Below are positions 8,824 to 17,144 of a stretch of DNA of 64,000 nt, piece after piece. The notes below the pieces were generated by a model. That model had not been told where the DNA came from and ran no database searches. It worked only from the letters and a program-made list of their open reading frames with translations. Position numbers and translations under genes: made by a program. The stretch covers positions 37,014-101,013 of the forward strand of contig JAHDES010000018.1 of NCBI GenBank assembly GCA_020628645.1, in the 5' to 3' direction. This stretch comes from Saprospiraceae bacterium. GTDB lineage: Bacteria; Bacteroidota; Bacteroidia; Chitinophagales; Saprospiraceae. Numbering within the stretch: the first letter of the stretch is position 1; the number at the start of each line of letters is the position of its first letter.

Positions 8824-11286
8824 ATGACTCGCTATTTTCTATTCCTTTTTTTTGTTTTATTGTCGAGTTTATCAATTGCTCAAATTAAGGGTACGATTAC
8901 CGATACCCAAGGCGATCCCCTTGCTTTTGCTAGTATTTATATCCAAGGAACATCACAAGGTACGAGTTCAAATGTAGAGGGCGTTTATGAATTGGCATTG
9001 GAGAAGGGAACGTATGATTTAGTGTTCCAATATGTTGGCTATCAGACAGCTATCAAAAGTATATCAGTAGGAGCGGAGCTGATAAAGTTGGATATTCAAC
9101 TCCAAGAAGAATCTATAGGTATTTCAGAAGTGGTCGTTTCCGCAGATGCAGAAGATCCCGCTTACGCAGTGATTCGAAAAGCCATGGAGAAACGTACTTA
9201 TTTCAAAGATTTAATCCCTTCTTATTCGTGTAATGTATACATCAAAGGCAATCAAAAAGTCTTAGATGCACCGACTTCTATTTTGGGAACTGAAATTGGC
9301 GATATGGAGGGTAGTTTGGATAGTAATCGACAAGGTATCATCTATTTGTCAGAATCCGAAGCTGAATTACATGTAGATGCACCTGATAAGAAACGAGAAA
9401 TCATGCATTCTTCCAAAGTCAGTGGTAACGACAATGGTTTTAGTTTTAATCGAGCGACTTTGATGGATTTTAGTTTTTATGAAAATGCCATTGATTTTGG
9501 TCGTAAAATTATTTCGCCTATCGGAAATGGAGCGATGTTTTATTACAAATATAAATTATTAGGTACGATTTACGATTCTGAAAATCGACTCATCAATAAA
9601 ATACAAGTCATTCCCAAACGAGAAGATGATCCTGTTTTTCACGGATTGATTTATATTGTGGAAGATGATTGGAATATTCAATCTTGTGATCTTCGATTTA
9701 CAGGAAAATCCATTAATCAACCCGTTTTGGATACCGTCTCCATCAAACAACAATTTATTCCCATTGCAGCACCTGATAAGTGGGTAATGCTGCAACAATC
9801 AATTAATTTTAAACTAGGTATTTTTGGTTTTAAATTTCAAGGGAATTTTACGGGCATTTTCTCTGAATATCAACTTGATCCCGATTTTTCAGATGACTTT
9901 TTTAGTAATGAAATCCTTATCGTTGAAGAAGGTGCTAATGAAAAATCAGCAAAATATTGGGAAGAAACGCGTCCGATACCACTTACAGCAGAAGAAGATT
10001 TAGATTATGTGAAAAAAGATAGTCTTCAAATCTTACGAGCATCCAAACCTTATCGCGATTCAGTCGATCAAGTGAATAATAAGTTCAAAATAATGAACAT
10101 CTTAACGGGCTATAGTTTTAATCGGTCTTACAAACGTCAATATTTTTCGATAGCACCACCTCCTACGACCCTTCAATTTAATACGCTTCAAGGATTGAGT
10201 TTAAATCTAGATATGACCTATCGAAAAGAATTTGATGAAAATAATATCAAATGGTTCGAAATAAATCCTGTTTTACAATATGGTTTCGGAGATGAAAAAC
10301 TACGCTATTCGGTAGATTATACACAAAATTTTAATCGAACTAATTTTTCCCGCCTTCGACTAAGTGCTGGAAAACGAGTCGTTCAATACAATGAAAATGA
10401 ACCGATCGATGGTTTTGTGAATACAGCCTACACACTATTTGAAGGGCAAAATTATTTAAAAGCGTATGATAAATCTTTTGTAAAACTATTTTATCGTCAA
10501 GAAATATCCAATGGTATATTATTCAGAGGGAAACTAGAGATGGCCAGACGTATTCCACTATTAAATATTACGAATTTTACTTGGGCAGATAATGCGATGT
10601 TTACCTCTAATGACCCGCTTATGGCCAACAGTAAAGGTGAAAGAGCATTTGATATGCATTACACTTTTAATACCGAATTCAGTCTACGTTTTAGATTCAA
10701 ACAAGAATATCTAAGTTATCCAGGACGTAAATTCGTCATGGGTTCTAAATATCCAGATTTCACGCTTATGTATAAAAAAGGATGGACTTTTCTGGATGTT
10801 AATTCTACCTTTGATCAAGTCAAACTAAAAATAGAAGATGATTACCTTTCTGTTGGTTATTTAGGTTATTCTGCTTTTTCATTAGAAGGAGGCTTGTTTT
10901 TGCGAAATGAAAACATGCAATTTATAGATTATCAACATTTTAATGGCAATCAAACCCTCGTTGGTAATCCGAGTAAGTATTTAGAAGGCTACAAATTATT
11001 GCCTTATTATGATTTTAGTACGAATGAACATTTTATAAGTGCGCATTGGGAGCATTACTGGGAAGGATTTATTCTTGATCGCATTCCTTTAATCCGAAAA
11101 TTAGGATGGCAATCTGTGATAGGTGGACATCTTTTATATACGCCAGAGCAAAATAACTATTGGGAATTTTCTGTGGGAATTGATAATATAGGGTTTAAAG
11201 CCATACGCTTATTAAGAATAGATTGGGCTTTCGCTTTTCATCAAGCCAATTTTACTTCTGGTTTTCGAATAGGATTTAAACTTTAA
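8824..11286 (+). CDS. DUF5686 and carboxypeptidase-regulatory-like domain outer-membrane protein
   Basis: The 820-residue protein starts with a signal peptide (MTRYFLFLFFVLLSSLSIAQ). A carboxypeptidase-regulatory-like beta-sandwich follows at ~20-110 (IKGTITDTQGDPLAFASIYI). The remainder (~115-820) has the features of DUF5686: conserved AYAVIRKAMEKR near residue 115, then long alternating aromatic strands ending in ...GFRIGFKL, consistent with a C-terminal outer-membrane beta barrel. The family is widespread in Bacteroidota; its function is unknown but resembles the TonB-receptor/BamA-like barrel architecture. The gene stands alone with its own promoter box. Confidence 0.88.
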   Translation: MTRYFLFLFFVLLSSLSIAQIKGTITDTQGDPLAFASIYIQGTSQGTSSNVEGVYELALEKGTYDLVFQYVGYQTAIKSISVGAELIKLDIQLQEESIGISEVVVSADAEDPAYAVIRKAMEKRTYFKDLIPSYSCNVYIKGNQKVLDAPTSILGTEIGDMEGSLDSNRQGIIYLSESEAELHVDAPDKKREIMHSSKVSGNDNGFSFNRATLMDFSFYENAIDFGRKIISPIGNGAMFYYKYKLLGTIYDSENRLINKIQVIPKREDDPVFHGLIYIVEDDWNIQSCDLRFTGKSINQPVLDTVSIKQQFIPIAAPDKWVMLQQSINFKLGIFGFKFQGNFTGIFSEYQLDPDFSDDFFSNEILIVEEGANEKSAKYWEETRPIPLTAEEDLDYVKKDSLQILRASKPYRDSVDQVNNKFKIMNILTGYSFNRSYKRQYFSIAPPPTTLQFNTLQGLSLNLDMTYRKEFDENNIKWFEINPVLQYGFGDEKLRYSVDYTQNFNRTNFSRLRLSAGKRVVQYNENEPIDGFVNTAYTLFEGQNYLKAYDKSFVKLFYRQEISNGILFRGKLEMARRIPLLNITNFTWADNAMFTSNDPLMANSKGERAFDMHYTFNTEFSLRFRFKQEYLSYPGRKFVMGSKYPDFTLMYKKGWTFLDVNSTFDQVKLKIEDDYLSVGYLGYSAFSLEGGLFLRNENMQFIDYQHFNGNQTLVGNPSKYLEGYKLLPYYDFSTNEHFISAHWEHYWEGFILDRIPLIRKLGWQSVIGGHLLYTPEQNNYWEFSVGIDNIGFKAIRLLRIDWAFAFHQANFTSGFRIGFKL

Positions 11287-11606
11287 AAAATCATCTAAAT
11301 TTTATCTATAAACATTGATATTTATAAAAATCACTAAAAATTGTGATATTTTCTTGAATTATTTTCTGCTTTTATTAAAAATACTGTACTTTAGCACCAT
11401 TAGAAGATAAAATGTGGCATTTTGTTACTTTAAAGACAATCTATCGTCCCAAAATAGGAAGTTTCAAAATTAACAAATGAGTGTCAAAATATAAATTTTC
11501 TACTCATTCCTGATCATATCCAAATTATTCCCCAACGCACACCGCTCCAAAAAACCATACGAATTGTAATTCCTGTTATCATTGTTAACTTATAAACTAA
11601 ACTACT
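11287..11606. other. 320-base gap and presumed leader of the 25-residue peptide
   Basis: AT-rich. No longer ORF is visible on either strand. A weak promoter-like TACTTTAG sits about 11390-11397, which would give a leader of ~200 nt to the ATG at 11607. The last 100 bases are C-rich and contain no clear riboswitch or tRNA fold that I can see. Confidence 0.35.
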
Positions 11607-11684
11607 ATGTTAGTACTTTACATTGCAGGGGTAGCATTTATTTTAGGCGGAGGATTGGTCATGTCCAGCCGAGTGTTATCATAA
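11607..11684 (+). CDS. candidate 25-residue membrane peptide
   Basis: ATG at 11607 reads MLVLYIAGVAFILGGGLVMS then SRVLS and TAA at 11684. Almost the whole peptide is one hydrophobic, glycine-rich helix ending in a basic residue, as in small bacterial membrane proteins. It is followed 42 bases later by a strong hairpin with a T-run, so the segment has the look of an independent transcription unit with a long leader. No Shine-Dalgarno sequence is present, which is normal in this phylum. Coding is plausible but unproven; chance ORFs of this length are common. Confidence 0.4.
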   Translation: MLVLYIAGVAFILGGGLVMSSRVLS

Positions 11685-11726
11685 ACCAATACAAAGGCGA
11701 CTTAAAGAGAGCAACACACAATAATT

Positions 11727-11770
11727 AAAAAGGTATGTCAATTTAGATTTGACAACACACACCTTTTTTA
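11727..11770 (+). terminator. intrinsic terminator after the small ORF
   Basis: Outer stem AAAAAGGT (11727-11734) pairs with ACCTTTTT (11761-11768), with an inner TGTCAA/TTGACA stem, followed by a short T-run. It could serve both directions, because the VWA gene ends convergently at 11777. Confidence 0.6.
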
Positions 11771-11776
11771 TTCTCC

Positions 11777-12994
11777 TTACTCATCCCACACTTTATTGGC
11801 ATAGGTTTTCTTGGAATTCTTTAAGCATTTCATGGCTTTGGTAAGACCATCCATTGTCATTGGGAACATTCTGTCTCCTGTAAATTTGCGTAACAAATTT
11901 ACGGACTCGAAGTAGTCCCATTCGTACTCTTGAGTCGGATTAATCCATGCTATATTCTTGAAGTGATCTTTCAAGCGTTGTAACCATACAATGCCTGCTT
12001 CGTCGTTGTAGTGTTCCACGCTGCCACCTTTATAATAGATTTCATACGGTGACATTGTTGCATCTCCAACAAAAATAAGTTTATAATCTCGATTGTATTT
12101 ATGCAATAATTGTAGCGTAGGTAGACGATTGCTAAAACGGCGGTTATTATCTTTCCAAACAGATTCGTAGACACAATTATGGAAGTAGAAATATTCTAAG
12201 TGTTTGAATTGATGTTTGGCAGCAGAGAAAAGTTGTTCGCAGTATTTGACGTGTTCATCCATCGACCCACCAATATCAATCAGTAATAACACTTTAACTC
12301 GATTTTGTTTGCTTGCCACCATTTGAATGTCCAGCATACCTGCATTTTCGGAAGTACGTTTGATCGTATCGTCCAAATCTAATTCGGTAGGAATTCCCTC
12401 ACGCGTCAAATGACGTAATCGCTTGAGAATCATCTTCATACTACGCGTATTTAGCTCTACTTTATCATCTAGATTTCTAAAATCTCGTCGATCCCAGACT
12501 TTAATGGCACTTTTATTTTTTCCACCATTTTGACCAATACGAAAACCTTCAGGATTAAAACCATTGGCTCCAAAAGGAGATTTTCCTCCCGTACCAATCC
12601 ATTTATTCCCTCCTGCATGGCGTTCATTTTGCTCACGCATCAATTCTTGAAAGCGTTCCATTAAAGCATCCAAACCACCCATTTTTTCGATGGCTTCCTT
12701 TTCTTCTTCTGACAATTGATTAAATAAGGCATCTTTGAGCCAATCTTTTGGAATTTTTGATTCAAAAAAATCATCTGGAATGAATTCTATCCCTTTGAAA
12801 TAAAGTCCAAATACTTTATCAAATCGATCTAAATGTGCTTCTTGTTTAATAAAAACGGTTTTACACAAAGCATAAAAATCGTCCACTGATTTATTAATCA
12901 CTTCTTTTTGTAATGCCTCCATTAAACCCAAATATTCATGCGTGGATACAGGCAAACCGTGTGATCTTAAGGTATAGAAAAAGCTTAAAAACAT
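11777..12994 (-). CDS. VWA domain-containing protein (CoxE-like)
   Basis: This ~405-residue soluble protein has an N-terminal helical domain (FYTLRSHGLPVSTHEYLGLM), a charged linker, and a C-terminal von Willebrand A domain from ~residue 225 (VKVLLLIDIGGSMDEHVKYC). In CoxE-like proteins such domains act with MoxR-type AAA ATPases as metal-dependent chaperones; no MoxR gene lies beside it here. The MIDAS DxSxS motif reads D-I-G-G-S, so the first Ser is Gly. A longer start at TTG 13003 is possible, but it lies in a palindromic element, so the ATG at 12994 (MFLSFFYTLRSHG) is preferred. Confidence 0.85.
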   Translation of the reverse strand: MFLSFFYTLRSHGLPVSTHEYLGLMEALQKEVINKSVDDFYALCKTVFIKQEAHLDRFDKVFGLYFKGIEFIPDDFFESKIPKDWLKDALFNQLSEEEKEAIEKMGGLDALMERFQELMREQNERHAGGNKWIGTGGKSPFGANGFNPEGFRIGQNGGKNKSAIKVWDRRDFRNLDDKVELNTRSMKMILKRLRHLTREGIPTELDLDDTIKRTSENAGMLDIQMVASKQNRVKVLLLIDIGGSMDEHVKYCEQLFSAAKHQFKHLEYFYFHNCVYESVWKDNNRRFSNRLPTLQLLHKYNRDYKLIFVGDATMSPYEIYYKGGSVEHYNDEAGIVWLQRLKDHFKNIAWINPTQEYEWDYFESVNLLRKFTGDRMFPMTMDGLTKAMKCLKNSKKTYANKVWDE

Positions 12995-13000
12995 AAGATT

Positions 13001-13208
13001 CAATTAAAATGGAAATAAAAATGAAAATTTATTATGGCTCTTATTAAGAATCAGGCGGAAAATTAAACAAAGCTCTAAAAACTACCTGAAAAGGGTGAAA
13101 ATCTATTGATTTCATCAAATTTAGAGCCATTTTTAACGCTAAAATTAGCATCCACCTAGTTGTTTATATGAGCCTTTATTATTTTGATTTTCATTTTTAT
13201 TTTAATTG
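13001..13208. repeat. 208-bp imperfect palindromic element
   Basis: The outer ends are inverted copies: CAATTAAAAT...AAATAAAAATGAAAAT...GGCTC (13001-13040) and its near-complement (13170-13208). Inner GCTCTAAA (~13074) and TTTAGAGC (~13123) pair again, so the whole segment can fold on itself. It has no ORF and sits between the VWA gene and gldA. It looks like a miniature inverted-repeat element. Confidence 0.5.
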
Positions 13209-13274
13209 GAAAAATCTATTTCTTCAAAAATACGGAATATATTACAAAGGTTCTCGTTTTAAATAGGACTGTTG

Positions 13275-13282
13275 TACCTTTG
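13275..13282 (+). promoter_or_regulatory. gldA promoter -7 box
   Basis: TACCTTTG matches TAnnTTTG, 31 bases before the gldA ATG. Confidence 0.55.
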
Positions 13283-13313
13283 TATTAAAGTTTAAAAGAT
13301 CGAAAAAGTTTAA

Positions 13314-14225
13314 ATGTCAGTTCAAGTCAACGATATTACGAAAATCTATGGGGAACAACGTGCCGTTGATTCTATTAGTTTTGAAGTGAAAAAAGGAGAA
13401 ATTTTAGGTTTTCTAGGGCCAAATGGTGCTGGAAAAACCACTACCATGAAAATTTTGACCTGTTTTATTCCGCAAACGAGTGGTAAAGCTTCCGTTTGTG
13501 GTTTTGATGTAGAAGAAGAGCCCCTTGAAGTTCGTAAAAAAATAGGTTACTTACCAGAACATAATCCGCTTTACAAAGACATGTATGTCAAAGAATATTT
13601 GAATTTTGTAGCAGGATTGTATAAACTGCCCAACAAAAAACAGCGCGTAGCAGAGATGGTCGAACAGACGGGATTAGGACGAGAACAGCATAAATTAATT
13701 GGCGCACTATCCAAAGGCTATCGTCAACGCGTGGGCTTGGCGCAAGCCATGATTCATAACCCTGAAGTATTGATTTTAGATGAACCCACTTCTGGACTTG
13801 ATCCAAACCAATTAGCTGAAATTCGCCTACTTATCAAAAACATTGGAAAGGAGAAAACGGTCATTTTTTCTACGCATATCATGCAAGAAGTACAAGCGAT
13901 ATGTGATCGAGTGATTATAATCAATCAAGGAAAAAAAGTAGCAGATGATCCAATAGATAAATTAACTGCAAGAGTACAGAATGCACAAATGGTTTTTGTA
14001 GAATTTAAAGAGAAAATTAATTCAGAATTATTTAATACAATAGCCTCTATTTCTTCCGTAAAACAAGTTAATGATTATAAATGGCAGTTGAGCACCCAAT
14101 CTAAAGAAGATTTACGCCCCAATCTTTTTAATTTGGCGGTACAAAACAAGCTCACCTTATTAGAATTGTACCAAGAAAATGTGAGTGTTGAAAATGTTTT
14201 CCAAGAATTAACTCGTTCCAACTAA
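13314..14225 (+). CDS. gldA: gliding-motility ABC transporter ATP-binding protein GldA
   Basis: This 303-residue ABC ATPase has Walker A GPNGAGKTT (around residue 38), signature LSKGYRQRVGLAQAM, Walker B VLILDEPTSGLDP and the switch His in FSTHIMQE. The C-terminal ~80 residues are a DUF4162-like extension. Length and the YLPEHNPLYKDMYVKEYL segment match GldA, the ATPase that in Flavobacterium works with GldF and GldG. Those permease genes are not here, so it is separated from its usual partners. Its stop overlaps the next ATG by one base (TAATG), so the two genes are translationally coupled. Confidence 0.85.
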   Translation: MSVQVNDITKIYGEQRAVDSISFEVKKGEILGFLGPNGAGKTTTMKILTCFIPQTSGKASVCGFDVEEEPLEVRKKIGYLPEHNPLYKDMYVKEYLNFVAGLYKLPNKKQRVAEMVEQTGLGREQHKLIGALSKGYRQRVGLAQAMIHNPEVLILDEPTSGLDPNQLAEIRLLIKNIGKEKTVIFSTHIMQEVQAICDRVIIINQGKKVADDPIDKLTARVQNAQMVFVEFKEKINSELFNTIASISSVKQVNDYKWQLSTQSKEDLRPNLFNLAVQNKLTLLELYQENVSVENVFQELTRSN

Positions 14226-14731
14226 TGCGAATCGGCTTACTATCTGATACTCATTCCTATCTTGATCCAAGTGTTTTTGATTATTTCGAAGAATGTGATG
14301 AAATCTGGCATGCAGGTGATATTGGCAATCCCAAAGTACTAGAAGATCTGGAGGCTTTTAAACCAACCCGTGCCGTTTATGGCAATATTGATGGTGGAAT
14401 ACTTCGACAAACACTCCTCTTAAATGATCGCTTTGATTGCAATGGTTTGGATGTCTGGATGACCCATATTGGTGGTTATCCCGGTCGATATAACAAACGC
14501 ACTCGTGACATCATGAAAGTCAATCCACCTAAATTATTTATTTGTGGACATTCGCATATTCTAAAAGTGATGTATGATAAACAGTATGATCTATTACACA
14601 TTAATCCAGGGGCTTGCGGACATCATGGTTTCCATAAAATAAAAACGATTGTACGATTTTCAGTAGAAGATGCTCTAGTCAAAGATTTAGAAGTCATTGA
14701 ATTGGGATTACGAGGGGCTATTCCTTCTTAG
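14225..14731 (+). CDS. YfcE/MJ0936-family metallophosphoesterase
   Basis: The 168-residue protein has the calcineurin-like motifs in order: DTH (residues 8-10), GDIGN (~32), GNID (~56), and the CGHSH motif (~100) that binds the dinuclear metal centre. Family members hydrolyse phosphodiesters, and the physiological substrate is unknown. It overlaps the gldA stop by one base and is probably in the same operon. It is full length for the family. Confidence 0.9.
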   Translation: MRIGLLSDTHSYLDPSVFDYFEECDEIWHAGDIGNPKVLEDLEAFKPTRAVYGNIDGGILRQTLLLNDRFDCNGLDVWMTHIGGYPGRYNKRTRDIMKVNPPKLFICGHSHILKVMYDKQYDLLHINPGACGHHGFHKIKTIVRFSVEDALVKDLEVIELGLRGAIPS

Positions 14732-15004
14732 AATGGACAGAATTTTATATTGTCTTTTTGTATAAAATAAAATAAGTTGTTAAATTTTGCAACTTTAATA
14801 AAATTAAATAGTAAAAAGTTGTGAACGAATAATTTTTAGGCTCTTTCAGATATTTTGGTTTATAGTTTTCTACAGCAAAGTATCTCGAAATCATTCTTAC
14901 CTTTCTTATTAACCAGAACTTTCATCTTGAATACTTATCATGACTAACCCCAGTCATACAATTGATTGCATTTTATTTTCTTAAACCATAAAACTATTTT
15001 CTTC

Positions 15005-15931
15005 ATGAAAAATGTTCAGTTTAATGTATGTGGTACACGTACCCAACAATTTACCTCTTCTCAAGAAACAAAAGTTCGTAAAGGTATTGAAATCTTCCAA
15101 CGAGTAGTCAACAGCCCAGCATTTAAAAATCGGGTTTGTAACTATTCTTGGACTAGCAGTAATGGGAAAACTTTCCAACGTTTTCATATGAGTCATGGTT
15201 TATCCAATACACAAGTTTGGGATTGCTTATGCAATGGAAATGTGAGTTGGAACAATCAATACAGCCAGCAACAAACGTTCAATGTAGTACCTTGTGCTAC
15301 TAATACAGATTGGAATAATTGCATGACGAATCCTTCTTCTTGGGTTTGTCCTACTCCTACATCAGATACTGCTACTATGACAATGACTTGTCCTTGTCTT
15401 TGTGTGAACGTTAATTGTTTAAATGATAAAAATTATACCGCTGTACATGTAGCTGCTGCATTGATGTATGAGTATTGCGTTTGTTGTGGATTTACAACGG
15501 AATGGAATGGAAATACCGTTCGTAACTGGCAAAATACAGTTCCAGCAGTTTGTAGTTGGATGGTAGCGGATTGTTGTAAAGAAGTTTGTGCAACGGATAC
15601 TACTGTAATGGAATGTATGGAATGTGTGAATTTAAATGACTTTGATTGTTGTGCTTGTTCAACTACTTTCTTTACCAATCGTACTACAGCAACTTGGAAT
15701 ACAAGCGTTTCTCAATTGGATGTAGTAATTAGTAGTTTGGAAAGAGAATGGAATTGTTTGAATGCTGTGACGAATAAGACTTCTGAGGAAGTTGATCGTT
15801 TTACTTGTGTTACCAATTGTTTAGATGAAATGCGTACCATGCGTACAAACTTATGTAGGACTTCTTTAGATGGTTGTGATATGGTGGGAACTACGGTTTA
15901 TCAATGGAATAGAGTAGCGCAGTCGAATTAA
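15005..15931 (+). CDS. cysteine-rich protein, possible inactive relative of zinc-peptidase-like proteins
   Basis: From the ATG at 15005 (MKNVQFNVCGTR) the product has 308 residues and 28 cysteines (9%), many in clusters such as TCPCLC, CVCC, DCC and DCCAC, plus unusually many Trp and Thr. There is no signal peptide or lipobox. An upstream in-frame ATG at 14966 would add 13 hydrophobic residues. The N-terminal half (ETKVRKGIEIFQRVVNSPAF, then GLSNTQVWDCLC) resembles Bacteroidota proteins that carry a VAxxLxHExxHxxGF zinc motif. Here the equivalent position reads AALMYEYCVCCGF (residues ~151-163), so both zinc His residues are missing. That relationship is from memory and unconfirmed. The gene ends with its own terminator. 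Confidence 0.7.
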   Translation: MKNVQFNVCGTRTQQFTSSQETKVRKGIEIFQRVVNSPAFKNRVCNYSWTSSNGKTFQRFHMSHGLSNTQVWDCLCNGNVSWNNQYSQQQTFNVVPCATNTDWNNCMTNPSSWVCPTPTSDTATMTMTCPCLCVNVNCLNDKNYTAVHVAAALMYEYCVCCGFTTEWNGNTVRNWQNTVPAVCSWMVADCCKEVCATDTTVMECMECVNLNDFDCCACSTTFFTNRTTATWNTSVSQLDVVISSLEREWNCLNAVTNKTSEEVDRFTCVTNCLDEMRTMRTNLCRTSLDGCDMVGTTVYQWNRVAQSN

Positions 15932-15967
15932 AATTCATTTTAATTTATTATAATTATTGTACCCCGA

Positions 15968-15997
15968 GTCAGGTGACTCCATCACCTGACTTTTTTT
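15968..15997 (+). terminator. intrinsic terminator of the cysteine-rich gene
   Basis: Perfect 9-bp stem GTCAGGTGA/TCACCTGAC with a 5-base loop, followed directly by seven T, 36 bases after the stop codon. Confidence 0.85.
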
Positions 15998-16005
15998 ATT
16001 TAACC

Positions 16006-16109
16006 CAAGTTGCGTATCGTGAGAGAAAAGAAGGAGAATTTCACAAAAATCACAGATTTTTGTGAAATATGACGCTTTTTCTCTCCTTGAAACGATAAAC
16101 CGCAACTTG
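16006..16109. repeat. dispersed palindromic repeat, copy A (with internal hairpin)
   Basis: The ends CAAGTTGCG and CCGCAACTTG are inverted, and inside them GTGAGAGAAAAG faces CTTTTTCTCTCC. The centre holds a perfect 14-bp stem with a 3-base loop (16038-16068, ATTTCACAAAAATC-ACA-GATTTTTGTGAAAT). Related copies lie at 19009-19129 and 57653-57718. Confidence 0.65.
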
Positions 16110-16115
16110 AATTAT

Positions 16116-16814
16116 TTAATACGCTTTCCAACGTAAGCCGATTCTTATGCCAGCCTCAAACTGATTAAGGTGAGATGTTTTAAATTGTTCTACTTCAGGT
16201 TTTACCGTTAAAATTTGATCTAAAGATGCCCATTCTAAATTAAAATGTCGTTTAACACGAACAAAAGGCGAAACAGCAAAATAATCGTTAAATCCAATAT
16301 CCAAGCCCATTCCAAGTCCTAAATGAAAAACTGTAGATTGATCTTCAAAGCGATTATTGTAGACCTCAATTAAATTTTGAGTATGTGTAATTCCAGGTGA
16401 TAGTTGGAAAAAGAAGGCTTTATTTAATTCAATGGCTGATTTATTCGACCAAGTGGGACAATTACAATCTCCAAAAAAATCAAAGGGATAAATATTCGTC
16501 GTTAACGAAAATTGATAAAGCTGAACTTGAAGATTCAATTGATTTTCTAAACTAGACGTATATTGATTTTCGAAATTGGCAAAAGATAAAGTAGGGAAAA
16601 ATTCTATTCTTGTTTCTTTTAATCGAAACCAGTAATCTACACCATATTGAAATCCATTAAAAAAGCTTTCTTCTTCTATACCAAACTCATCCTCAAAATC
16701 AAAAATGTAATTCCAGTTAGGTGCATTACTATTGACATAAGAGGCAGTCAAACCAATTTGTGCAAAAGAAGAAATATTAATTAATAGAAAAGAAAAAATA
16801 ATTAGAACGCGCAT
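16116..16814 (-). CDS. outer-membrane beta-barrel hypothetical protein
   Basis: This 232-residue protein starts with a signal peptide (MRVLIIFSFLLINISSFAQ). The rest alternates aromatic and polar residues in strand-length blocks (IGLTASYVNSNAPNWNYIFD, FQYGVDYWFRLKETRIEFFP) and ends in IRIGLRWKAY, typical of a small PorT-like or OMP_b-brl barrel with a C-terminal aromatic. A Cys pair (GDCNCPTW) sits in the middle. No specific function can be given. It is monocistronic and reads away from a dispersed repeat. Confidence 0.75.
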   Translation of the reverse strand: MRVLIIFSFLLINISSFAQIGLTASYVNSNAPNWNYIFDFEDEFGIEEESFFNGFQYGVDYWFRLKETRIEFFPTLSFANFENQYTSSLENQLNLQVQLYQFSLTTNIYPFDFFGDCNCPTWSNKSAIELNKAFFFQLSPGITHTQNLIEVYNNRFEDQSTVFHLGLGMGLDIGFNDYFAVSPFVRVKRHFNLEWASLDQILTVKPEVEQFKTSHLNQFEAGIRIGLRWKAY

Positions 16815-16904
16815 AAATAGTATTTTTTATACATACACCAATGAAGTATAAACGTTCAAAAATAAAAATCATTTTATACAAGAAAACTATTAAAAGTTTA
16901 TAAG

Positions 16905-17046
16905 AATGAAACGAGCATGATATTTATTAATCATAAATAACACACAAGGGTATGATTAAAAAATATTATGCGAGAACGCAGTGCTTACATGTGTGCAGAA
17001 ATTTTTCTGCAAATTTTAGCTACTGAAAAATTTTAAACACATGAAA
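16905..17046. repeat. 142-bp dispersed repeat, copy 1
   Basis: This segment is nearly identical to 21228-21406: both begin AATGAAACGAGCATGATATT and end TTTTAAACACATGAAA. A small hairpin GCAGAAA-TT-TTTCTGC lies at ~16995-17010. Copy 2 has 37 extra bases exactly in this loop. The repeat has no ORF of note. Confidence 0.85.
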
Positions 17047-17144
17047 CATCCATGACTATAAATAGACACACAAAATAATGATTAAACTAATCGTAAGACG
17101 ACTTGAAGTCGGCTCACGACAATAATTTGGACATATGAAAGATA

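Noticed and set aside
11287..11606. Riboswitch in the leader before the small ORF
   Set aside because: No known conserved core could be recognised, and the fold was not clear by eye.
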